DNA of 64,000 nt from Toxotes chatareus. Its lineage: Eukaryota; Chordata; Actinopteri; Toxotidae. This document shows, piece by piece, positions 55,101 through 64,000 of this stretch (its first letter is position 1; each line of letters opens with the position of its first letter). A model generated the notes under the pieces. That model searched no databases, had not been told where the DNA came from, and saw only the letters and a list, made by a program, of their open reading frames with translations. A program made the position numbers and the translations under genes. The stretch lies in NCBI GenBank assembly GCA_016801885.1, contig CM028895.1:12238001-12302000 (forward strand). The letters are read 5' to 3'.

Positions 55101-58100
55101 TGTTGACATACACCTTTCAAGTATTCCTGTCCTTTGTCAGCAGCTCTGCACGCTTGTGCCTCTCTCCATTAATAACTGTTTACAGTTGAACTTGAACTTG
55201 GCCATACCTTCCATGCTAAAATAAGAAGCTAGTGTATAAACAGGAGTCAGGACCACAGTCGTCATATGTGTCAGCACACACACTTGGTTACTGTCAAGGT
55301 GAAGCTGCTCTCAACAGCTCTGCTGAGGGTTAAAGTCTTCAGTTCTCAGATTCTAGTTTCGTTCAAATCTTCAGTTTCTGATTCAGATTGTTTTATTATC
55401 AGTACATGATATCATATCACTTTGGACAATGCTAGCATAGATATGTTTTGTCTTTCACAGGACGGTACTGGGAGACGGTGCAGAGACTCAAGATTAACCA
55501 GTTTTACGGGGCTCCCACTGCCATCCGCCTGCTGCTCAAATACGGAGACCAGTGGGTGCACAAATACGACCGCTCCACCCTCAAAACTCTGGGCTCTGGT
55601 ATGTCTGTGCAAATTTGTTTGAACACACACACACATGTGCACACACGTTACATAAATTACACTGAGAGTCAAGCCTGGATGGTATGTCAGCATGCCTCTA
55701 AAGTCCAGCACACTGTAAGGAGAACATACAGAAACACACACTGTATATACATACCATACACCTGTTCCTGTGAAACACAAAGCTTAAGTTATAACACAGA
55801 GCATAACAGACAGAATGTAAATCCTTCTATTAACCAACACTGATGTCTTTCTTTCTCAACCTTTTTTTTTACCCTTGGCTTGTTGGGAACAATGTGACTA
55901 GAAAAAATAAACTTTGCAGTTGACTTGATTTAACCCGTCCTTGTCTATTGGCAGTGGGTGAGCCTATCAACACTGAAGCGTGGGAGTGGTACCACAGAGT
56001 GGTTGGGGACGGACGCTGTCCTGTGGTGGACACCTGGTGGCAAACAGGTAACTGTGCACACATAGACGTGGAATTTATTGGCTACTGGAGACTTCTATTT
56101 TTATTCAAAAATAGTAGATTGAATGAATGAAGTAAAATGTAACGGCAAATCTGTCTGTCTGAATTCCAAGTTCCAGGTACAGCCAAAGAAAATATATTTT
56201 TTAAATTCAATAGTCTATTTGTAACAACAGAGTCGATAACAGCCACGCCAATTAATTCATCAACCCAAAGAGTTTTATTACTTTTGACGAGCTTTAATGA
56301 GCAAATCATGATAGTCTTAAAATTCAGTGATTTACTTTATGTCGATCATCATTTAAACAGATTCATCACTAAATACAAAAGCTAAAACAATAATTTGGCT
56401 TTAGTGACACTGTGATTAATTCTTAATACTGAACTGTTTAGTCAAATGTTGGATCTGCCTTTTACTGGTATCTAATTGTACACTTCTGAATTATTGTTTG
56501 AAGAACTGGATCTACTCTAAAGCCTGCAGCAAACAGCACATTGTGTTTGTGATCACTTTTCTGTCACACTTTTGTCTGTACTTCACGTGTGGCTACAGTC
56601 TGATTTACGCTCTGTGTTTCTCCACTGTAATTTCTACCTTGTATAATGGGACCAATTGGTCCCTTGGTTTCGTGTCTCGTGCTGTGAGTCTTACAGTAGT
56701 ATTTCTTCTGCTGTTAGGCATTTTCACACTGCCTCCACAAAGGCAGTTAAGTTCACGAACACTTCCTCAAACACAGCCACGTCTGCAAGCTCTGTAATGG
56801 CCCATCAGTCATTCTTAAAGGGGAAAGGAATCGGCTCTTCCCTCCAACAGTAACAGTGTTGCATAACATCATCAATGTGGTCGTGTGTGCGCATACATAC
56901 ACAACAGTTCAGTACATGGGTGCGTACACATACAGTCCATTAACACACACGCAAACAGCAAGGGAAATTTTGTATCCCCTCTGGATTCCCCTAATCAAAC
57001 CAGATCTTTTCCTCTAATTTTGGGAGCAGCTCCCAACATTAAACATTTTTTTCTTAATACTGAATCACAACAACAATAAACACCATGTAGAGAAACGCGG
57101 GGGGATATAATTTCATCCCTGTTTTCATTTTGTTTGTCAAGTGCTCACATTTGCCAGCTGGATGCATTTCGACTGTGGAATGCAGCTGTTATAATGTAGC
57201 TGCCAAAAGAGCCGCGTCACAGAATGGTTCAGGGCCGTCTGGAGAGACTCAGGTCAGTCTATGAACTTCCCGCTATCAGATGGGTTTCTACAGTGCAGCT
57301 TTTGTCCTAACTTCCTCTCAAACCCACAAAAAGAAAAGTAAATCTGTTCTTCAGTTGTCCCTGTATTGACCACAGAAAAAACAGGAAATAAAACTGACTT
57401 TATTTTTAGAGTTATCTTGATATTTTCTCCCCTCATTTATGGCTACGTCACAAGATACCAGTGGTAAAAAGAAAGTATTCTGCGTAAACTTGACTAAATT
57501 GTGAGGACGTTACAGTGACAGTGTAATTACAGTAATTGCAGCGGGTGTGACACAACATACTTCTAACGAAATTGTCCTTCACCCTCTGCTAACCTCTGAA
57601 ATCGTCACGAAATGACCACTATTCCTCTACTAAAGCAGCTTACGATGGGACATAACAACAGCATGTTTGAAATCAGCTGATTTCGCTAATAAAATCAATT
57701 TTTCAGATGAACACAGGACCCGACTGACACAACAGTGTTTCATCCTCAGCCTCTCCAAATTAGATTGAGTAATGACCAAATGGAGCAAATCTGCGTTAAT
57801 TACCATACAAATGGCAAAAATCTATAATTAATTGACGATAATTAAACGTTAGAGCATCATGAGCTTGAGTATTACAGACACAGATATGACCCAAATACCC
57901 TACTTCAGTAAAAAGGATTATGTTATGTTATTTTCCTGGACCAGTGTTTCCAATTAGGACTAAGTGGCATTATTCATAAAAGCCATTTGGTTGATCTGGG
58001 AGCAAGTAGCCTGTTTAGAGAGAAAATTAGATTTTGATCCACTGTTGGCATACGGCCTCCATGTTGGATCACATACGACTAAAGAGGTGAGAGGATCCAA

Positions 58101-61100
58101 GAGAATGAGCCAAAAAAAAAAGTATATATTTTAGTATCAACATGTTCAAATTCTTATATTTGATTGTTTATTTAAAGCAGTAGAAATACTATACTGTGAA
58201 GATGTATGCCACTCTCATGTCTGTTCACGTAATATATGGCTACAACCAGAGTGAGTTAGCTTAGCTTAGCATAAAGACTGGAAACAGTGGGAAACAGCTA
58301 GCCTGGTTCTGTCTGAAGGTAATAAAATCAGAGCTATTCTAACCTCTCAGAGAGAAAGCTAATAAGTGTTATTTCCCAAATACTGAATTAGTCCAAATCC
58401 TGTGTCCAGAAGTCTCACAGTTACAGTTGATATGAACAGGATGCCAGTTGCTACTTCTATTGTGGGATCATCTGGTGTGTCCTACTTTTTATCGGGTCCC
58501 CTCTGCTGCTTCCGACTCCGTTGCCACCCAGCACCACCAGACGGATTTACCCGAGTCCCTGAGGCTCATACAAACCTAATTGCATTTGATTTACTTGCTA
58601 TGACTGTAATTCTACAATCTGCATTTGTAGCAGAGAGAAGAGCTTACGTTAGATTTACAGGCTGTTACTTGACTCTGTCATCTACCTTCTACTTTCTCCT
58701 CTTTCTGCCCTTTCATTTTTCATTTCACTTTTTTCTCCCTCTGTTCTCCATCCATTCGTTTTCAAACTATTTTGGTCTGTTCAGGTCAGTGAGGACCAGT
58801 GAGTGCCCTCAGTACAGTGCCTCCATTATTTTTGTGTGAATTTCTGGCTTTGAGCAAGCTGTGGGGATTTTACTATTAAAAACAAACACATTGAAAGTAT
58901 TTTACACATTGGGTCGCATTGGGGGGCTTGGACTTGTGGTCCTCAGTATTTCTAAAACCCTATTTACTGCCCTGGACACAGTAGTTATTTGCCTTGGTGT
59001 TGAGTCCTGGTGGTCTTCGTGGTTTAGACATGTATGTGCCTGGTTCGTTTCTATCTGGGGACATTTGTTTCCTGTTATTCCCCCACATCTCTCTGTCTTC
59101 TTGTTTCCCTGTTGCAACTAGGGCAAAGTTTTTTGTTTTTTTTTTTTTTTTTTTTTTATAGTTTTTTTATAGAGTTTTGAGCTATAAAAACATTTTACTA
59201 TAATTTTACTATGGATCTGAGCAGCTTTCAGTCACCCTCAGTCTTTAACAAACATGTCAGACGTTTCCTGTTGAACAATAGACTTTCAAAAAGCAATTTG
59301 TTTGAGTTTTGTGCACGCCGATTTGTATAATCTGTCTTATTTTTCCTCTGTGTTCCCAGAGACAGGTGGTATCTGCATTGCCCCGAGGCCATCAGACCCA
59401 GACGCAGAGATTGTCCCAGGAATGGCTATGAGACCTTTCTTTGGCATAAAGCCAGTGCTCATGGACACTGAGGTATGGTGCTCATCCCTGCATGTGTGTG
59501 TGTGTAGCATGCCACCCTGCAAATGCTGGATGGCTGGGAACGGCCCAGAGGAGAGGGTCAGATTAGGATTATAAAATAGTCACCAGCTGTGTCACTTTTG
59601 ATACCCACCCTGCTCCCACCCATCAGTCGCGTTCTGTGCGTGCCAAACCCCCTATTAAAAATCTGTCATACTACTTTGTGGCTATTGGAGTTTCTCGTGC
59701 TTTTGAAATGCACAGATTGTGTAGACAGTTGGAGTTATGTCTCTGAGCTGATCTCTCTTCCTCCCTCTCAACACCAACATACACCCACACAGCATTTAGA
59801 GAGCACAGGGTTCCAACAGCTTTAGTACACTTCCCAAAATAGCAATAATACGTTCTTACAAGAGTTCTTACTTGTAGTAATTATATCAGTTTATTAATCT
59901 ACCCTTCTTTTGTTGGACAATTTTCTTGTCTTGCACATCATCTACTTTCTACTAAGCATTTATCACTCTTGTGGATTTCTTCAGGGCAAAGTTGTGACTT
60001 CCAACAATGCATCTGGAGCTCTGTGTATAGCTCAGCCATGGCCTGGCATGGCCCGAACAATTCATAACAACCACCAGAGATTCACTGAGACCTACTGTCA
60101 GCCTTATCCTGGTACAGTACGATGTGTCTGAGAACAAACTATCTCTGTCTTTATATTGTTTTTTTCTGTTTTTCTTCTTTTTCTGCTTGATTTTTTTATT
60201 TATTTTTGAAAGTTAACAGCGTCTAAAATCCCTCTTTTAGGGTATTTCTTTACCGGTGATGGCGCCTATCGATCTAAGGAGGGATATTACCAGATCACTG
60301 GACGCCTTGATGATGTCATCAACGTGAGCGGCCACAGGATCGGGACAGCAGAGATAGAGGATGTAGTGGTAAGTGGTAAAAAAAAAATCAAAATTACAAA
60401 ATGCCCACAGTTTGAACAGGGTTAAGTAGTTTCAGTTTCAGTAGTGTTTTTAGGTCCTTTCCCCACAATGTTTAGCTGAAATTCAAGCAGTTAAAACTTA
60501 AAACCAGTGTTAAAGTGTACAGACAATCCTGATTGTCATTTCTGTAACAGAATCAATGCTCAGCAGTGGCTGAATCTGCTGTCATAGGATTCTCACACGA
60601 CATCAAAGGACAAGGTGAGCAGTATATTTTTCACACATTACAAAGTTCAAAAGGTTGGATCAGAGTTTGAGAATTGAATTTGATGGCAGGCTTCTCTGTC
60701 TCTGTGCTCTGTCAGGTGTTTATGCCTTTGTGGTGCTAAAAAAGGGAGAAGAGGTCCAAGATGTGGACTTGTGCAGGCAGCTAAACGACATGGTATCTAA
60801 AAAGATTGCCAAGTATGCCTGTCCAGACTGCATCCAGGTAATTCTGTCTCACTGACTTTAAATTGCAGACACACATTTAAGGCTAACTTAATAACTTGGT
60901 GACATTTTTTTATTTCTGGTCAGTTCGTCCAGCGTCTGCCAAAGACACGCTCAGGTAAGATAATGCGCCGGGTGCTGCGGAAGGTGGTGGAGCACGAATG
61001 GAGTGAGTTGGGTGATCTCAGCACATTGGATGATCCTGCAACAGTTCAGGAGATCATCCAAGGTCACCGTGACCTCTTAAGAAAACAGAAACCTAAATGA
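52167..61100 (+). CDS. acss1: Mitochondrial acetyl-CoA synthetase (ACSS1)
   Basis: Makes acetyl-CoA from acetate, ATP and CoA in the mitochondrial matrix. Fourteen coding exons, all phase-consistent: 52167-52479, 52702-52798, 52885-53084, 53739-53914, 54180-54332, 54717-54864, 55461-55598, 55955-56047, 59360-59472, 59985-60111, 60241-60368, 60551-60614, 60716-60837, 60924-61100; 682 residues (human 689). The Arg/Ser-rich start MWLPCGCASKYVATSLSRG looks like a matrix-targeting peptide and separates it from cytosolic ACSS2. Adenylation motifs: P-loop LLYTSGSTGKPKGLVH, GAPTAIRLLLKYG, DTWWQTETGG (split by intron 8), GYFFTGDGAYR, and GRLDDVINVSGHRIGTAEIE. The C-terminal catalytic Lys is in RSGKIMRRVLR, the lysine that is acetylated and deacetylated by SIRT3 in mammals. 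A GTAAG inside that codon run is coding, not a donor. It runs convergent with abcd4. Confidence 0.95.
53160..53330. repeat. Probable teleost interspersed repeat in acss1 intron 3
   Basis: The phrase CAATGAGCTGAAAGATGCTAAAAAGC..CAGAGCCAAGAGGAG is one I associate with a common teleost repeat. Ends and class were not determined. Confidence 0.4.
57740..57880. promoter_or_regulatory. Candidate enhancer inside acss1 intron 8
   Basis: Contains CAAATTAGATTGAGTAATG, GCGTTAATTACC, TATAATTAATTGACGATAATTAAACG within 110 bases, in a 3.3 kb intron much larger than the others. This may serve vsx2, as bystander genes often hold enhancers of a neighbouring homeobox gene. Inference from motif density only. 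Confidence 0.35.
58240..58420. repeat. Interspersed teleost repeat in acss1 intron 8
   Basis: The segment around GAGTTAGCTTAGCTTAGCAT..AAAGACTGGAAACAG..GAAACAGCTAGCCTGG is a very common teleost repeat in my memory. Class uncertain. Confidence 0.6.
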
Positions 61101-61854
61101 TGTGTGAAGCTTGAAGGCTACTCTCAATTTCACTTAAACCGACTTGTACCTGAGTATCAAAAAGGATTTTAAAGACCAAATATTCTGTTGTTTTTATTGT
61201 ACATATGAAACTTTTATCAAACAACTTTTTAAACAGTTTGTATTGTGCACAGATGTAATCAGCTGTTGGTAGGAATTATTAAAAGTTAAAAAAACATTGT
61301 ATGTTTTTAATACAAAACTGAAGTACACAATAGTAATAATATTCCCATCTATTGACTGTGAACATAACACAATAAACCACTGTAATCTCACATAAAGGCA
61401 CAAGATTTACTGACTCTTACTTTTCCTTTTTCTTTCCTGATTCGTTTTCGTGATAGTTGAATTCATGCTGCCTATTACATAGTTATCCAAACCACTCTTC
61501 TGTGGGTCCAAAACATTTTGGCTGGTGTCAGACCCATGAGCCTCCTCCAAACCTATCATCCTGTCTGGAAAAATGTTGCACTCCCACCCATGTACTTCAC
61601 CTCTTTTTTTCTCGTCAACTGAGAAAGCAAGGGATAAAATGTTAAGCTTTTAAAATGTCTGTGGAAAAGAACACTTACATAAATACGTACAAATTGGACG
61701 TGGACTTCCACGTCCACTGGAGCACCTGTGTTTCAGTACTTTGTTAAAGAGCACTTGAACATTAATAACTGAGGAGTTCAGGAGTGTTTTCTGTTTTCAT
61801 CTCTGATGCTGATGCTTCCTGCGTGTCCAGGATTTCAAAAAGATGACTCTGTGG
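61101..61854. other. acss1-abcd4 convergent 3' region
   Basis: AATAAA at 61371-61376 is the likely acss1 poly(A) signal. The abcd4 3'UTR comes in from the other side. No gene lies between the two tail-to-tail genes. Confidence 0.5.
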
Positions 61855-63511
61855 TCACATGGTTTTGTCGAAGTGATTGAGGCTGCCGCTGCTTTCCTTT
61901 AACTTAATTAACTCCCATCGTCCGCCTCCACATAGTTTCAACTGGACATCATGGTACTGTTAGAAAAAGAAACAAAGCCATTTCATATTCTTAACATTTA
62001 GACTGATTTGATGAGAAAGCAGGCACAAGCCTGAGTCTGATAAACTGATAAAGCAATCGCCCTTGTGGATTTAGGAGCTGATCAGTTCAGCATTTAGTAA
62101 AATGTGTATATACCGAACAATACTAGGACAACTTTAAAAAAGCTATAAGAAGCATAATTTGAGCTCATTTTTTTGTCATTATTCTTTTAGTTTGGTGCCA
62201 ATGGCCCTGAGGTGAACCCGTGTCATTCTTTAAATCCCAATTTGACCCTCAGACACCTGGACAAGGATGCACACTGTATTTGTGACTTCAGTCTACCTTC
62301 TCAAGGCTGCTGCGGTGTCCCAGGCTGACCAGCGTCATGCCAAGCTGTTTACAGGTCCGGTACAGTTGTGCCTCTGCCTCCTCTGTCAAGGCACTGGTGG
62401 CCTCATCCAACACTGCAAAAAAAAAACAAGAAAAAAGTGCTGGTTTGAGAAAGCTCCAGTTTGTGTTATCTCTAACACAGAGAACAAACTGCTGAACTGA
62501 ACTTGGTGTTTGATCTGAAACTGCATCAGAATCACTGAGTGGAGCTTTTCAAACACACCTGCATATTTGGGCTGCAGGTAGAAAAGTCGTGCAAAGCAGA
62601 GACGCTGCATTTCACCAGGAGACAGGACATCATACCTGCAGAGAAAAACAGAATTTTACTCTGCACAGTAACACACAATGCAAACACCTACTGTTGCATG
62701 CTGCTGTTCTTCTTATTGCTCTTACCAGTTCCAGTCCACCTTTTCATCCAGCCCACCTGTCCGCTTCAAGAGACTGGACTGGGGAACAGTTTGATTCAAG
62801 ATGAATAAGAGCTCAAATTTAAAATTAGTTAAGTCAAACTTCAAGAGGAATAAACACTGTGGAAAAAACAAGTTAAAGATGTTATTTATAAGCAGTCCAC
62901 TGTGGGTTAAAGTCACTCACCACTCCTGCTAGTTCCAGGAACTGTATAATTCTGTCATCGTCCACTGACCCTGAAAAAGAAAACTCACGTTATAATAGTA
63001 TATCACAGACTCAGATTAGCAGCTATGTCAGTCATTTCACATGGCGGCATTAGCATCAGGTAAGTTGTTGTGACTTTCCCCATTTCATATAAATGTTTTA
63101 GGGGTCCAAAGGATCCTAGAGGTGGTCCTACATTATCTGCAATATTGTATTCATTTGTAGGTATGAAGTTAGGTAGATAGTATGTTTTTCTACCAGAACA
63201 AGTAGTTTTAACTTTAAATGAATCAGTATTTTTAGCCTCTGACTGTTAAAGGTTTTAATGCTTTTCAGTCACAGAGAAATCTGGTACCTGATGCAGGGTA
63301 AATATCCTTCAGTGGGTAGATCACCTGTTTGGAGAGAAGAGTTCTAGTAAATCCTACTATTTAACTAGTAGTGTTTGTTGATTGCAGCATTCAGCAGAAA
63401 ACGACATAAAGGAAGAGACCTGTTCGCGCAGTGTGCCATCAGTCAGGTATGGTTTCTGTGGCAGGAACAGGGTTCCTCTGGGCCCAAAACATGTCGTCAT
63501 GTGGACAAAAC
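61855..63511 (-). CDS. abcd4: ABC transporter D4 (ABCD4), 3' part
   Basis: Lysosomal half-transporter that works with LMBD1 to release cobalamin (vitamin B12) to the cytosol. Only the last seven coding exons are in the window, in transcript order: 63511-63420, 63324-63288, 62970-62921, 62778-62726, 62635-62559, 62412-62297, 61956-61855 (stop at 61857-61855). They cover the second half of the nucleotide-binding domain: FGPRGTLFLPQKPYLTDGTL (Q-loop region), VIYPLKDIYP, the family-typical signature YDVLSPGEMQRLCFARLFY, Walker B plus D-loop VLDEATSALTEE, and the H-loop VSLGHRSSLEK. The tail LKLCGGGRWELIKLK is typical of ABCD4. Walker A and the membrane part lie beyond the window. Its presence supports VSX2 rather than VSX1 for the neighbouring homeobox gene. 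Confidence 0.95.
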
Positions 63512-64000
63512 CTGGGGCAGGGATAAACAAAATTGAAAAAAACTGTCATTAAGCTACTCATCTCTGCAGATATCACAATGTCTATTTTGCAATCATTTCA
63601 CTTGTGTACAATATTAGCATTTTCTTCAATGTCTTATTGTAATATGTATGAGTAACAAAACAGTAGAGCCACCTGCCTTTCTTCTCAGACAAACTGTACA
63701 AAAACAATCTAGATCGTGTACAGATTTCTCTATCTTCCTGCACTAGAGCCAGACCCTGGATCTGTAGAAGCATAACCTGTTGCTTTGTGCCTTCTGCCTT
63801 GAAAGCCCAACTGCCCCAGCATCATCACAAGTTTCTTGTGTAAGTACATCCACGTATCTATGTGCTGTTTTCATAAATATGACTACATTTTTTAAAGTTG
63901 TATTTTTGCTTGAAAAGTTGTTGTTAATGTGCATCTTTACAAAATGACCAAAAAATGTCAGAAGACCATCATTTTGTACATGCGTATACGTTCACCCTTT
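63512..64000 (-). other. abcd4 intron, no exon seen
   Basis: No segment coding for the Walker A region is found before the end of the window. Confidence 0.6.

Noticed and set aside
58402..59121. 145- and 86-codon ORFs in acss1 intron 8
   Set aside because: Composition is that of pyrimidine-rich intron and repeat; there is no homology and no suitable splice signals, and they overlap an interspersed repeat.
60940..60965. GTAAGATAA as a splice donor in acss1
   Set aside because: It lies within the codons for RSGKIMRR, the essential C-terminal catalytic motif, and the frame continues to a proper stop.

Overview
This is a window of a teleost fish nuclear genome. Genes are split by GT-AG introns, introns carry microsatellites and interspersed repeats familiar from bony fish, and the recognisable host genes are vertebrate ones, several of which lie on human 14q24 (TMED10, EIF2B2, VSX2, ABCD4). 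All exon models here come from reading splice sites and checking reading phase by eye. No searches were run.

Layout: 1-4.6 kb is non-coding. tmed10 (4773-8682, +) encodes a p24 cargo receptor. From 9224 to 25147 lies a 15.9 kb Polinton/Maverick (virus-like DNA transposon) with long terminal inverted repeats. It carries a rightward cluster (unassigned left-end genes, protein-primed polymerase B, packaging ATPase, two virion-type genes) and a leftward cluster (two unassigned genes, chromodomain integrase, penton-like and hexon-like capsid genes, a small virion protein, adenain-like protease). The clusters converge on back-to-back poly(A) signals near 17.47 kb. Almost every gene in it carries frameshifts, so the copy is a fossil, but it is nearly full length. 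eif2b2 follows (25461-27866, +), but its first coding exon is absent.

Next come two antisense 7SL (SRP RNA) genes (28146-28443 and 34138-34434). Each has an ATF/CRE-type upstream element, and together they bracket a compact USP37-like ubiquitin protease gene (29653-33356, +). A truncated hAT-type transposase remnant (35541-36003) is followed by a 10 kb gene desert rich in TAAT/ATTA motifs. This desert leads into vsx2 (46393-50973, +), a retinal paired-type homeobox gene. acss1 (52167-61100, +), mitochondrial acetyl-CoA synthetase, has a 3.3 kb intron that also holds a homeodomain-motif cluster. The 3' half of the abcd4 nucleotide-binding domain (63511-61855, -) closes the window.

The main point of interest is the Polinton. 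It sits between tmed10 and eif2b2 without a target-site duplication. The tmed10 3' flank has no canonical poly(A) signal before the element, and eif2b2 exon 1 is missing beyond it. The simplest reading is insertion with a deletion, or a misassembly, that removed the intergenic stretch and the eif2b2 promoter and first exon. Inside the element, a TATA-driven, apparently spliced left-end gene with a tandemly duplicated exon, and two right-end genes, could not be assigned to any known function.
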